Below, one piece after another: positions 27,552 through 35,381 of a stretch of DNA of 54,975 bases; position 1 is the first letter of the stretch; each line of letters starts with the position of its first letter. Where the stretch lies: positions 1 through 54,975 of the forward strand of contig SAIW01000015.1 of the NCBI GenBank assembly GCA_004028795.1, written 5' to 3'. The DNA comes from Chitinophagaceae bacterium. GTDB lineage: Bacteria; Bacteroidota; Bacteroidia; Chitinophagales; Chitinophagaceae. The position numbers and the translations under genes were made by a program. The notes under the pieces were generated by a model. That model was not told the origin of the DNA. It ran no database searches and saw only the letters and a list, made by a program, of their open reading frames with translations.

Positions 27552-28139
27552 TTATTGCCGGTAATGGTTGGCTTTAATATTATCGGCTGCAAGCCTTACT
27601 GTTTCTGCAATTCTTTGCTGCCTTGTTTCCGGCTTTTTAGCATTTAATATCCATTCTAAAATAATTCTTTTTGATGAAGGCGGAAAAGCAGTAAAGTTTT
27701 TAAAAGCAGTTTTGTTTTGCTTGAATAAAGCAGCAAGGTCATCTGGTATGGTATTGTTTTGTACATCAACCAAAGCCTCCCATGTGCCTGTTTGTTTGGC
27801 AAGCTCAATCATAGCAGCACCGCTTGGTGTCATCAAACCTTGTGATATCATTTTTTCTGCACGCTCTCTGTTTAATTTACTCCAGTTGCTCTTGGGTTTG
27901 CGTTTGGCGAAGAACTGATATTTACTTTCAGCATCACGTTTATTGGCAATACTGTCAATCCATCCAAAGCAAATTGCTTCTTCAACTGCTTCATCATAAT
28001 AAACACTTTTAAATGCACTCGTTTTATGATAAATAATTAGCCATACAGCATTTTGCTTAGCGTAGTTTTTACTAAGCCAGTTACGCCATTCCTTCCTATT
28101 TTCAGCAGCAACAGCAGGTATATTTTTATAGGTTTCCAT
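27552..28139 (-). CDS. YdeI/OmpD-associated (OmdA-like) family protein
   Basis: 195 residues. Typical features are RKEWRNWLSKNYAKQNAVWL near the start, YDEAVEEAICFGWIDS, FAKRKPKSNWSKLNRERAEKM, and the C-terminal block FTAFPPSSKRIILEWILNAKKPETRQQRI, which matches the bacteriocin-protection YdeI/OmdA family. The biochemical role is not established; some members are linked to resistance to peptides. The protein lacks a signal peptide and is probably cytoplasmic. No partner gene is adjacent. Confidence 0.82.
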   Translation of the reverse strand: METYKNIPAVAAENRKEWRNWLSKNYAKQNAVWLIIYHKTSAFKSVYYDEAVEEAICFGWIDSIANKRDAESKYQFFAKRKPKSNWSKLNRERAEKMISQGLMTPSGAAMIELAKQTGTWEALVDVQNNTIPDDLAALFKQNKTAFKNFTAFPPSSKRIILEWILNAKKPETRQQRIAETVRLAADNIKANHYRQ

Positions 28140-28247
28140 TTTACTTCATTTAAAAATTTTTTTCAGTTGCTGTAATTCTGTAAGCATGTCTGCAACTAAT
28201 GTATTGTTAACAGCCCGGGCAATTGCATTATATCAAAAATTAAAATC

Positions 28248-29141
28248 ATGAAAAAGCTATTGCATCTTTTATTATTCATTATTGCAGTGGGTGCTTACCA
28301 ACAAACAAAGGCACAACAAAAAACTACCGATGGCGTTTTTTACAGTATTACCAAGCCCGGTATTAAAGATACATCCTGGTTATTTGGCACCTATCATTTA
28401 ATAAATGAAAGTTACTTACAAACAACACCACAGGTAATACGTGCATTCAATAAGAGTGCTAATGTTGTGGTAGAAGTTGTTATTGATTCTTCTGAGTTAA
28501 CAACTGCCAACAGCAAAGCATTATTACAAAACAAAAAGCTATCAGCTTTGTTGCAAAAACCTTTTGCAGATAGTTTGGATAACGAACTTAAAACCAATGT
28601 GGGTGCAGGTTTAGCACAAATGGACGTTTATAAACCTATGATGGTTATGCTTACGCTTTCTATGGTAAATCTCATGAAAGATAATCAGGAGGTATTAAGT
28701 AAATATACGGGGCAGCCATTAGATGTTTCTTTTGTTACCAATGGAAAAAAACAACAGAAACTTATCAGCCCGCTTGAAAATATTACACAACAGATGGATT
28801 TTTTATTCAATACGCTTGACGATGAAAAACAGGCTGTTATGCTGCAGGATTTCTTGAGAAACAAAGAAGCGGGTATTAAAGTCGGCAACGATTTATTAAA
28901 AAGTTATTTTGAAAACGATATTCATAAAATTGAAGCTTTGTATCAGGCATCGCTGAATACAGGGGCAGATATGGACTTCCTTGTAAAAGCAAGAAATAAG
29001 AACTGGATGAAGCGATTACCGACACTCATTCAGAAACAATCTAACTTTATTGCAGTAGGTGCTATGCATTTGTGTGGTGAAGATGGTTTAATAAATCAAC
29101 TAAGAAAATTAGGGTACACTGTAACGGCACAACCATTATAA
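28248..29141 (+). CDS. TraB/GumN family protein
   Basis: 297 residues with a signal peptide (about 1-22, ending TKAQQ). The two conserved histidine motifs of the TraB/GumN family are present: LFGTYHLI near residue 47 and FIAVGAMHLCGEDGLINQL near the C-terminus. The fold is related to erythromycin esterase/EreA-like and Tiki proteins, and members are thought to be metal-dependent peptidases or hydrolases; the substrate is unknown. The stop codon is followed after a single base by the GTG of an ECF sigma factor, so the two are very likely in one operon. Confidence 0.85.
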   Translation: MKKLLHLLLFIIAVGAYQQTKAQQKTTDGVFYSITKPGIKDTSWLFGTYHLINESYLQTTPQVIRAFNKSANVVVEVVIDSSELTTANSKALLQNKKLSALLQKPFADSLDNELKTNVGAGLAQMDVYKPMMVMLTLSMVNLMKDNQEVLSKYTGQPLDVSFVTNGKKQQKLISPLENITQQMDFLFNTLDDEKQAVMLQDFLRNKEAGIKVGNDLLKSYFENDIHKIEALYQASLNTGADMDFLVKARNKNWMKRLPTLIQKQSNFIAVGAMHLCGEDGLINQLRKLGYTVTAQPL

Positions 29142-29142
29142 A

Positions 29143-29622
29143 GTGAAAGAAAAAGAATTCTTACAATTAATACAGCAACATCAAGGCATCATTTACAAAC
29201 TGGTGTTGCTGTATGCTGCCGATGAAGAAGAGAAAAAAGATTTATATCAGGAAATTGTATTGCAGTGCTGGAAGTCTTACGACAATTTTAAAGGAGAAGC
29301 TAAGTTTGGTACCTGGCTGTATAGGTTAACCATCAATACCATTCTTACGCTGAAAAGAAAACAAAATTTTGTAGAATATAAAGACAGTTTAGAAAGCCTC
29401 AGCAATACTGTAACCGTTCATCCGGATAATAAAAATACCCAGAGTTTACAATGGGCTATAAGGCAATTGGCAGAAACAGACAGAGCCATAATTTCTATGC
29501 ATTTAGACGGATATGAAAACGCTGAAATAGCTGCTGCCATTGGTATCAACAATAATAATGTAGCTGTAAAGCTGCACAGAATTAAACAACAATTAGCTAA
29601 ACTTTTAAATAGTGAAAGATGA
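29143..29622 (+). CDS. ECF-type RNA polymerase sigma factor
   Basis: 159 residues with the two domains of extracytoplasmic-function sigma factors. Region 2 (about residues 12-75) includes EEEKKDLYQEIVLQCWKSYDNFKGEAKFGTWLYRLTIN, split here across the -10 recognition helix. Region 4 (about 100-155) includes the helix-turn-helix IAAAIGINNNNVAVKLHRIKQ. The start is GTG at 29143. It overlaps the following membrane-protein gene by 4 bases (ATGA). No FecR-type anti-sigma factor is adjacent; the 4-TM protein that follows may play that part. Confidence 0.9.
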   Translation: MKEKEFLQLIQQHQGIIYKLVLLYAADEEEKKDLYQEIVLQCWKSYDNFKGEAKFGTWLYRLTINTILTLKRKQNFVEYKDSLESLSNTVTVHPDNKNTQSLQWAIRQLAETDRAIISMHLDGYENAEIAAAIGINNNNVAVKLHRIKQQLAKLLNSER

Positions 29623-30224
29623 ACCTTGAACAAGACTGGGAGGCTATACCACCCGCCGATAAAGATTTAGCTGCCTTATTAGCAAAAGGCATTCCTAAAC
29701 AACCTTCTAAAGATCCGCTGCAAAAGGTTAAAAGAAATCTCTTATACAATTCCATTATAGGTTTTTGTATCTGCATAATGTATATCGTAGTCATCACTAA
29801 GTTTCCTGTGTGGGAGGTATTGCTGTGTATTGGTATTGTATTGGCTTTTACGCTTTGGGCAAGTATAAAAGCATTACTGCTGTTTAAATCCATTAATAAT
29901 GTTGCATCAGATAATACTTTGTTGCAGGAAATGAAAAAGCATTATGCAACACTTACCGTATGGATGAAAATGCAGCAGCAGGTGGCACTGTTTATTTATC
30001 CTGTTTCCGCTGCCGGAGGCTTTATGATTGGCGGTTCAATCGGTGCAGGCAGAACAATTGATGAGATAATGCAAAAACCCGTTATTGTAATTGCTATGGT
30101 TATTACAATAATCTTACTTATTCCGCCTTGCTATTATCTTGCTAAATGGATGAATAAAAAAGCATTCGGTAATTATGTACAACAACTCAAACAAAACATT
30201 GATGCTTTAGAAAACGAACAATAA
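29619..30224 (+). CDS. Four-helix membrane protein, possible sigma-factor partner
   Basis: 201 residues, family not recognised. A polar N-terminal segment of about 45 residues (with DWEAIPPADKDLAALLAKGIP) is followed by about four hydrophobic helices (residues ~47-64, ~68-90, ~122-142 and ~150-172) and a polar C-terminal tail. A short cytoplasmic N-terminus before the first helix, and translational coupling to an ECF sigma gene, are the arrangement of membrane anti-sigma factors, so that role is plausible. No zinc-binding anti-sigma (ZAS) motif is seen. Confidence 0.6.
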   Translation: MNLEQDWEAIPPADKDLAALLAKGIPKQPSKDPLQKVKRNLLYNSIIGFCICIMYIVVITKFPVWEVLLCIGIVLAFTLWASIKALLLFKSINNVASDNTLLQEMKKHYATLTVWMKMQQQVALFIYPVSAAGGFMIGGSIGAGRTIDEIMQKPVIVIAMVITIILLIPPCYYLAKWMNKKAFGNYVQQLKQNIDALENEQ

Positions 30225-30235
30225 ATAAATGTTTT

Positions 30236-30499
30236 ATGAATACAACAATTAACAAACCAACCCCTAAAGCAAAACAGCTACCCAACAGATTACTGTATAT
30301 TGTTTTTGTAATTACAGCCATTGTATTTATCTGTGTTAAAGATTACAGTACAGCCCTTATATTCGGCGGGGTAGCTTTGGTATTCGATCCCTTCAATACC
30401 AAACAGCCATTTAATCAAAGACCTTTATGGCAAAGGATTTGGTTGATAGTGCATATAATAGCTGTGTTTGCAGTAATAGTACTTACTGTAAAAAAATAG
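30236..30499 (+). CDS. Small hypothetical membrane protein
   Basis: 87 residues, family not recognised. A polar, basic N-terminus (about 18 residues) is followed by two hydrophobic segments that could form a hairpin (LLYIVFVITAIVFICV and STALIFGGVALVF) and a third helix near the C-terminus (WLIVHIIAVFAVIVLTV). It lies 11 bases after the four-helix membrane protein on the same strand, so it is probably the last gene of the TraB-sigma operon. Its stop abuts the stop of the convergent SRPBCC gene with no terminator between them. Confidence 0.6.
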   Translation: MNTTINKPTPKAKQLPNRLLYIVFVITAIVFICVKDYSTALIFGGVALVFDPFNTKQPFNQRPLWQRIWLIVHIIAVFAVIVLTVKK

Positions 30500-30937
30500 T
30501 TACTGTTTTTCGCATTGCTGTTTTAATAGCTGTAGCCATTCAACCATACCTTTTTCTAAATTTTTATTGAAAGCTTTCTTGAATAAGGATGCCAGAAAAC
30601 CTTCCATGCTTTCATCAACTGTTACAGTGGTTATACCGTTTTGTTCAGTTAAGGTCCAGTTATGAATAGCATACATACCCAATGTTTTACCTGTCCATCC
30701 AAAAAATTTAAAAGGTTCCACTGTATGTAATATTGATTGAATGTTGGCTCCGCCTGTTTTCCAGGTAAAGCTGTTACCGGCAGCAGCAGCCCCGTTCAGT
30801 TTGGCTTTTTGAATAGCGGTTTGCCATTGCGGCCATTCATTAACAGCAGTAAGTATATTCCAAACAGTTGATGCTTTACTTGTTATGCTGATGCTTTTAC
30901 TGCATTGTACCGGTGCATTGTAATTAATTGTTTTCAT
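30500..30937 (-). CDS. SRPBCC (polyketide cyclase/START-like) domain protein
   Basis: 145 residues with the helix-grip pattern of the SRPBCC superfamily: SKASTVWNILTAVNEWPQWQTAIQKAKLNG near the N-terminus, FTWKTGGANIQSILHTVEPFKFFGWTGK in the middle and a long C-terminal helix (FNKNLEKGMVEWLQLLKQQ). Such proteins bind hydrophobic ligands or act on them; the ligand cannot be predicted. It has no signal peptide. Neighbouring genes on the same strand (a RibD-like reductase) give no common pathway. Confidence 0.8.
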   Translation of the reverse strand: MKTINYNAPVQCSKSISITSKASTVWNILTAVNEWPQWQTAIQKAKLNGAAAAGNSFTWKTGGANIQSILHTVEPFKFFGWTGKTLGMYAIHNWTLTEQNGITTVTVDESMEGFLASLFKKAFNKNLEKGMVEWLQLLKQQCEKQ

Positions 30938-31035
30938 TTTGTGTTTGTTTTAATTGATAACACAAAAATGAAGCGATAGTAAAAGCCTGCTCTTGATAAA
31001 AATCAAGAATTTGCAAAAGCAGTTATTCAGTACTG

Positions 31036-31656
31036 TTATTTCTTTATCAGTTTATATCTTATATGAGTTGTAAGATTTGATGGTATCACTTCAGCAATTT
31101 GTAAGTCATATTTGTCTTTATCAATACCCTCAAACAATCTTATTCCGCTACCTAAAAAAACAGGAGCAATATGAATAAAAAACTCATCAATCAGCCCCGC
31201 ATTCAGAAACTGTTGAATAGTATTGGCACCGCCTTGTATTCGTATGTCTTTTCCTTTTGCTGATTGCTTTGCTTTTCCCAAAGCACTTTCAATACCATCA
31301 TTTATAAAATAAAAAGTGGTACTGCCTTCCTGTACCCAGGGCTCTCTTATTTCGTGTGTTAAAACATATACATCTGCTTTATATAAGTCATTCGGCCAAA
31401 CAGCTTCACCTTCTTCAAACATGCGTTTACCCATAATAAATGCACCGGTTCTTGCTATTGTTTCTCTGATATATTTGCCGTCAACACCATCTTCTTTTCC
31501 TCCTTCAAAACCAAGGTATTCCCAGAAGGCTTTTTGGTTAAACATCCAGGAATGAATTTGCCCTGAAACACCACCCATAGGGTTTTGCGGACTTCTGTTA
31601 TCTCCTGCAAAAAAACCATCAAGGGATATACCGCTGTCAAATATTATGTTACTCAT
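31036..31656 (-). CDS. Dihydrofolate reductase-like protein (RibD C-terminal domain)
   Basis: 206 residues of the RibD_C/dihydrofolate reductase-like family, common in Bacteroidota as stand-alone genes. Visible marks are DSGISLDGFFAG at the start, TGAFIMGKRMFEEGE, and the NADPH-site block KGKDIRIQGGANTIQQFLNAGLIDEFFIHIAPVFLG, shown here in family order. The RibD domain reduces a pyrimidine in riboflavin synthesis, but stand-alone members have other or unknown substrates. It is monocistronic as far as can be seen. Confidence 0.85.
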   Translation of the reverse strand: MSNIIFDSGISLDGFFAGDNRSPQNPMGGVSGQIHSWMFNQKAFWEYLGFEGGKEDGVDGKYIRETIARTGAFIMGKRMFEEGEAVWPNDLYKADVYVLTHEIREPWVQEGSTTFYFINDGIESALGKAKQSAKGKDIRIQGGANTIQQFLNAGLIDEFFIHIAPVFLGSGIRLFEGIDKDKYDLQIAEVIPSNLTTHIRYKLIKK

Positions 31657-31703
31657 TGTTATGGCTGTTTGTTTTTGATATTAATATTAAAATTGTTTTG
31701 CTT

Positions 31704-32138
31704 TTATTCTGTTAGTTTCAATACCCAAGTTCCGTTGGTCGGAAATATTGGAATTGGAATAAGCCCTAACCAAATAAAGCCAAACTTAAATTTCCATTGC
31801 CCACTAATCAATTTCCTGTCATCAGAAAAAGTGCCTGAATAATATACTTTTTGATGTTTTTTGCTAAATGTCTTTCTTGTTCCGTTTTTATCTACTAACA
31901 ATGTTAATACAGGCATTTGTTTTATAAACTCTACTGAGTCACCTATAGTTTTTCCTTGAATTTCTCCGATTCCTTCAATACCTCCGGTCGTTAAATCATC
32001 TTGAACTTTACCATAAAAATTATTATTATCAACCTTTGTAATTGTAATTTCAAAATTGGTACTGTCAAAACCGGTTATTTTTTGATGAATGGCTTTGTTA
32101 AATTTATATTGTCCAACCCAGTGTCCAATTTTAATCAT
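31704..32138 (-). CDS. Hypothetical protein, 144 residues
   Basis: Not recognised. The protein is predicted beta-rich, with alternating polar and hydrophobic residues (for example NFEITITKVDNNNFYGKV and GQWKFKFGFIWLGLIP), no signal peptide and no clear membrane helix. The repeated pattern of a strand ending in Gly or Asp suggests a lipocalin- or calycin-like barrel in which each strand describes a change (YYSGTFSDDRKLISGQW). It lies 47 bases from the RibD-like gene on the same strand and outside the palindrome-bounded cassette region that begins at 32.6 kb. It has codon use like its neighbours. Confidence 0.55.
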   Translation of the reverse strand: MIKIGHWVGQYKFNKAIHQKITGFDSTNFEITITKVDNNNFYGKVQDDLTTGGIEGIGEIQGKTIGDSVEFIKQMPVLTLLVDKNGTRKTFSKKHQKVYYSGTFSDDRKLISGQWKFKFGFIWLGLIPIPIFPTNGTWVLKLTE

Positions 32139-32241
32139 TGTTTATTATAAAGTTTAGAGTGTTCTAAAGCCAAGCATAATATTTAAGGCCTTATGCAGGT
32201 TGATGATTCCTTGTTATCATCGGTATCGTTTTTCTTTAAGT

Positions 32242-32538
32242 TTATTTTGATGGTACTATTGCCTTCATAGGAAAGTATTCATACTTGTTGATTTGTGCTG
32301 CGGGGTCATTGGCAATAATGTCTTTAACTTCCTGTTCTTCGTTAACGGAAATAATGCCAAGCCCATATATTTCATTGGGGTCAATCACAGGTCCAAATGC
32401 AAGTACCTTTCCCTCATTCATTAATGCTGTCCAATAAGCAATATGCTTCATCATAATTTCTCTTTCATTTTCAGTCATTGTTTGAGCAAAGTCAGGCCGT
32501 GACGGCAATAAGTGCAATACAAAAAACTTTTTGTCCAT
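32242..32538 (-). CDS. YciI-like protein
   Basis: 98 residues. The YCII fold signature is present: MMKHIAYWTALMNEGKVLAFGPVIDP with the conserved histidine and the GP(V)xDP segment, then a second strand-helix unit DIIANDPAAQINKYEYFPM. YciI proteins are small ferredoxin-fold proteins with proposed dehalogenase- or muconolactone-isomerase-like activity; the role of this one is unknown. It lies about 125 bases from the cassette array and shows none of the array's junction sequences, so it is best counted as outside it. Confidence 0.78.
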   Translation of the reverse strand: MDKKFFVLHLLPSRPDFAQTMTENEREIMMKHIAYWTALMNEGKVLAFGPVIDPNEIYGLGIISVNEEQEVKDIIANDPAAQINKYEYFPMKAIVPSK

Positions 32539-32663
32539 TTTTAAGTGTTAATTGAGTTATTTAAATTGTTTGGGTATTCAATATTTATTGGTGTAATTAA
32601 TTATTTAAGATTAGTATTTGTTTATTATCTAAATATGATGACAATTTAATGTTAGCAGTTGCT

Positions 32664-33173
32664 TTAGTCTGTCCACCAAAAAACTTTATCAATTTTTATT
32701 AGTTTACTATCGTTGTTAGACTGAATGATTATTTCGAAATCATTTTTCTCAATTTTATCATAATCATAATTTTCTGGGTTAAACATTTGTCTGATTAAAA
32801 AAATATATTTCCCATTGTCAAGTTTAATACAAAGTTCAGAATTATGATTAGCTGGAATTGTTTCTTCGTCAAATTGAGCAGCCATAGTCAAGTCTTCGTA
32901 ATTTGTCAAAAATAGTTGACCACTTGTTACTTCAATCGATTTACTAAATTCTTTGAATGCTTTTTGATTAGATGGTTTGTCAGAAAAAATTATAGTCCAA
33001 GTATTTTGTAAGCCAGTTGTCCAAATTATTAAAGTCTGCTTATTCATTTGGTCAACAAAATGATTTAGCAATTGAGGAAGATTCCAATTTTCATCAACAA
33101 AAGAAAAATATTTGTCAGCATTTACAATTGCAATAAAACCGGAGTCGTCTGTTATATTAAGTTTTATCAGCAT
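32664..33173 (-). CDS. Cassette E: hypothetical protein, 169 residues
   Basis: Not recognised. The protein has no signal peptide and mixes beta-like stretches (FIAIVNADKYFSFVDENW, TWTIIFSD) with acidic segments; it looks soluble and cytoplasmic. It is the last gene of the cassette array in the direction of transcription, starting about 50 bases after the R' core of the palindrome at 33219-33418. Behind its stop, CTGCTAAC (minus strand, 32651-32658) looks like an R'' core, but it does not complement the cassette start GTTAACTC beyond four bases, and no complete palindrome follows. The downstream attC may be degenerate or truncated. Confidence 0.6.
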   Translation of the reverse strand: MLIKLNITDDSGFIAIVNADKYFSFVDENWNLPQLLNHFVDQMNKQTLIIWTTGLQNTWTIIFSDKPSNQKAFKEFSKSIEVTSGQLFLTNYEDLTMAAQFDEETIPANHNSELCIKLDNGKYIFLIRQMFNPENYDYDKIEKNDFEIIIQSNNDSKLIKIDKVFWWTD

Positions 33174-33218
33174 TGAAAATGTTTACTTGTAGTGTGGAAA
33201 TTGTGGTCAGTCAAAGTT

Positions 33219-33418
33219 GGAGTTAACATTCGAGCATTTGCGAAGGCAGGGAATTCATTGATTGTCCAGCCAGGTACAAATGCCCACTTGAAAATATATT
33301 GTTGAAGTTAAGAACTAAAGCTGAACATTGAACGTCGAGCCCGAACCGCTGCTGATGCTTGGAAATCGCTGATGTTACTTTGTCCTGCCCTGCTTTTGCA
33401 AATACTTTTGTTGCAAGC
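33219..33418 (-). repeat. attC-like imperfect palindrome 3
   Basis: On the plus strand the arms are GCATTTGC (33234-33241) with GCAAATAC (33398-33405, one mismatch) and GCAGGG (33246-33251) with CCCTGC (33388-33393). They are bracketed by AAC (33225-33227) and GTT (33410-33412). The internal sequence 33287-33306 matches the 20-base conserved loop segment of the other two copies with two differences. It is about 60 bases longer than the others. On the minus strand it lies behind the gene at 33461-33952. Confidence 0.65.
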
Positions 33419-33446
33419 AGTTTTTCGTCCAACGAGACGAAAAACT
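33419..33446 (-). terminator. Perfect 11-base hairpin behind the cassette D gene
   Basis: AGTTTTTCGTC / GACGAAAAACT with the six-base loop CAACGA lies between the stop of the lipoprotein gene (33461) and the R'' core of palindrome 3. It lacks a clean T tract on the minus strand, so it is a terminator candidate only. Confidence 0.5.
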
Positions 33447-33460
33447 GAATAAAGAAAATT

Positions 33461-33952
33461 CTATTCTCCGCACTTAAAAGGAATTGTTCCCTTATAAACC
33501 ACTTTGTCAAGTTTAGTGACAATTACTTTTACTTCATCGCAGCCGGTGTCGTTAATTATGAACTCGAAGTCACCACTAAAATTTGGCAGCATTTTATTTT
33601 CAACTTTTCTTTTCCCGTTATAGATTGTCACTTTAAGACCGTCCAGTTTACCTGTCAAAACTATTTTTGTCCGCTCAGATGGTTTTTCTGCGTCACCAGC
33701 TCCGATAATTGTATTCCACAAAGCTTTTGTCTTATCATTAAGAACGTCAAAGGTTGAAGTCGTGCTGTCTTTGTAAATTAAAAATGCAGACACTTTAAGT
33801 CCTGTTGGTGCAGGTGGTATTGGTGGGTCTTTGGCTTTGTCACTCTTAATCTCTGTCAATTTAACGTCTTCAACTTTTACTTGTGTTGTACCATTACAAC
33901 TGAAAAATAAGAGTCCGAATAGAAGAAAGTATATGTTTTTAAAGGCTGTCAT
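33461..33952 (-). CDS. Cassette D: hypothetical lipoprotein
   Basis: About 163 residues from the ATG at 33952; an ATG six codons upstream lies in the collapsed junction and is less likely. The N-terminus, MTAFKNIYFLLFGLLFFSCNG, is a lipoprotein signal with the Cys near residue 19. The mature part is beta-rich (PAPTGLKVSAFLIYKDSTTSTFDV, then LKVTIYNGKRKVENKM) and ends with two cysteines (TGCDEVKV and PFKCGE) that could form a disulfide. Family not recognised. It is separated from the cassette C gene by only 32 bases without a full palindrome; palindrome 3 follows it. Confidence 0.6.
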   Translation of the reverse strand: MTAFKNIYFLLFGLLFFSCNGTTQVKVEDVKLTEIKSDKAKDPPIPPAPTGLKVSAFLIYKDSTTSTFDVLNDKTKALWNTIIGAGDAEKPSERTKIVLTGKLDGLKVTIYNGKRKVENKMLPNFSGDFEFIINDTGCDEVKVIVTKLDKVVYKGTIPFKCGE

Positions 33953-33984
33953 AAAATTGCTGCAATGCAATGTTGGCTGTAGTG
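33953..33984 (-). other. Collapsed cassette junction between cassettes C and D
   Basis: Directly behind the cassette C stop the minus strand reads TACAGCCAAC (plus 33972-33981), a perfect R'' partner for the cassette C start. Instead of a 135-base palindrome it continues at once with ATTGCATTGCAGCAAT and the cassette D ATG. TTGCA matches the first bases expected for a cassette whose R'' is CTTGCAAC (palindrome 3). This looks like loss of the attC body. Confidence 0.45.
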
Positions 33985-34620
33985 CTACCTTTTTTTATCG
34001 GTTAAAACACCAGATAAAGAGTCAATTTTCTTTTTTAGAAGAACTAAACTATCGGATTTTTTTGATGCTTGCTTGTATAGTAATTCTAACTGTGTGTTTT
34101 GTGTTTGTTTCAACTGTTCTCTTTGATTGGATGCGTCACTTAGACGATATGTCTGGTAAGTTGCATACGTGCTAACAGCGACAAAGGCTAAAGTTATAAG
34201 GGCTATATACAAGTTCTTTTTGGCAATTTTTCCAGTTAAATTATTAGTGTTAATTACAGATTGTCCGCTTTGTTCATTTATTGCAGTTTGTCTTTCTAAT
34301 AGTTTTTCTTGTTTGTCTTGTGATATTTTGTCGGATATATAGTTGTACCCGAGTAATTCAAGATTAACTCTTATGATATGTTCTTCTAAATAATTAGTAG
34401 GACTGCCATTTGCAAGTTGACCTAAAACTGGAACTGAAAAGTGTTTAATAAAATTAAAACTTATAAGGCGATGCAAAGTTCTTGCAATATTTTGTAATTC
34501 TGATTGATTATGGTTATTGTCGCCTAAATAGGTTATTAAAAATGGCGTTATGTCTTTGTCTTGATGCAAAGAATTTGTTTCATATAAATGAATAAGTATT
34601 TTATGAAAAAGGTCAGTCAT
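33985..34620 (-). CDS. Cassette C: membrane-anchored hypothetical protein with coiled coil
   Basis: 211 residues, family not recognised. Residues 1-90 are helical, with a winged-helix-like look (HNQSELQNIARTLHRLISFNFIKHF). One membrane segment follows at about 137-155 (LYIALITLAFVAVSTYATY), then a long polar coiled coil (REQLKQTQNTQLELLYKQ, KKKIDSLSGVL). The predicted layout is a cytoplasmic domain, a single membrane pass and an extracytoplasmic coiled coil. The gene is flanked by the exact 10-base inverted repeat GTTGGCTGTA / TACAGCCAAC, the best support for its being one cassette. Confidence 0.65.
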   Translation of the reverse strand: MTDLFHKILIHLYETNSLHQDKDITPFLITYLGDNNHNQSELQNIARTLHRLISFNFIKHFSVPVLGQLANGSPTNYLEEHIIRVNLELLGYNYISDKISQDKQEKLLERQTAINEQSGQSVINTNNLTGKIAKKNLYIALITLAFVAVSTYATYQTYRLSDASNQREQLKQTQNTQLELLYKQASKKSDSLVLLKKKIDSLSGVLTDKKR

Positions 34621-34653
34621 AATTTTTTAGAATAAAAGTAATGTCAAAAGCAT

Positions 34654-34793
34654 TACAGCCAACGAATCCGCATTTAAGCAGAGGCGGAATTTGAAAATAT
34701 GTTGTTGAAAATATTGAAAAAGTTGATTAGCGAATAGGCGATGAGCAAATGCGTTGTCGTCCGCCGGATTTGCTTAAATGCTTTGTTGTGCGT
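34654..34793 (-). repeat. attC-like imperfect palindrome 2
   Basis: Plus-strand arms: GCATTTAAGCA (34670-34680) with TGCTTAAATGC (34771-34781), 11 of 11 paired, and GGCGGA (34683-34688) with TCCGCC (34760-34765), 6 of 6 paired. The ends are AAC (34661-34663) and GTT (34785-34787), with spacers of 6 and 3 bases. The loop holds the 20-base conserved segment at 34690-34709 and TTGTCGTCC near the second arm. The core-to-core length of about 140 bases is in the range of chromosomal attC sites. Confidence 0.75.
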
Positions 34794-34801
34794 TCGTGTT
34801 G

Positions 34802-35350
34802 TTAGTCAAGAAATCTAAAGCTTGATAATAGTTTTATAGCAACCTTGTCGTCAAGAGATCTTCCATAAGTTTGAATAGTGACCGTCTTGTTTGCACTACA
34901 GAAATAAAAAAATTGACATTCCCCTCCACCTGCATGAAAACCATTTTCTTTACAGGAAATACCACAAACGTTGTCATGCCTAACACCTTTCCAATTTTTG
35001 CCATTTATAAACCTAACGGGTACATTATTTCTTATTCTGTCACTCGTTACGTAGTTGTCGCCGATTTTTTCAAACTCTTTAAACAAAAGCGTGTCTAATC
35101 CATAGTTGTCAAAATCTATTCTGAAAACAATGCCTTCAAAGCAGTCATTATAAATTTCTTTTTGTTGTTTTGTTATCGGTGTGCAAATAACACCATCTTG
35201 TTCTTTGCTATACTTAATTGTCCAATATGTTGGTATGTCAAACGAAATTTTGTGAATAGTATCCTTATATGTTTTGTACTGAAATGTCTGTCCTGATGAA
35301 AGCGTAAAAAAAGGAATTAATAGTACAAGTAATATTATGAATTTGGCCAT
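34802..35350 (-). CDS. Cassette B: secreted hypothetical protein, cysteine-rich
   Basis: About 182 residues from the ATG at 35350; the reading frame is open 13 codons further up, through the junction sequence, but that part is not protein-like. A signal peptide covers about residues 1-21 (MAKFIILLVLLIPFFTLSSG). The mature part starts with HKISFDIPTYWTIKYSKE, resembling PsbP-like/DUF1795 domains, and has six cysteines, including CGISCKENG and GGGECQFFYFCS, which suggests disulfides outside the cytoplasm. Function unknown. It lies 32 bases after palindrome 1, and palindrome 2 begins 8 bases after its stop. Confidence 0.6.
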   Translation of the reverse strand: MAKFIILLVLLIPFFTLSSGQTFQYKTYKDTIHKISFDIPTYWTIKYSKEQDGVICTPITKQQKEIYNDCFEGIVFRIDFDNYGLDTLLFKEFEKIGDNYVTSDRIRNNVPVRFINGKNWKGVRHDNVCGISCKENGFHAGGGECQFFYFCSANKTVTIQTYGRSLDDKVAIKLLSSFRFLD

Positions 35351-35381
35351 TAGAATTTTAGGTTTAGTTCTGTCAAACATG

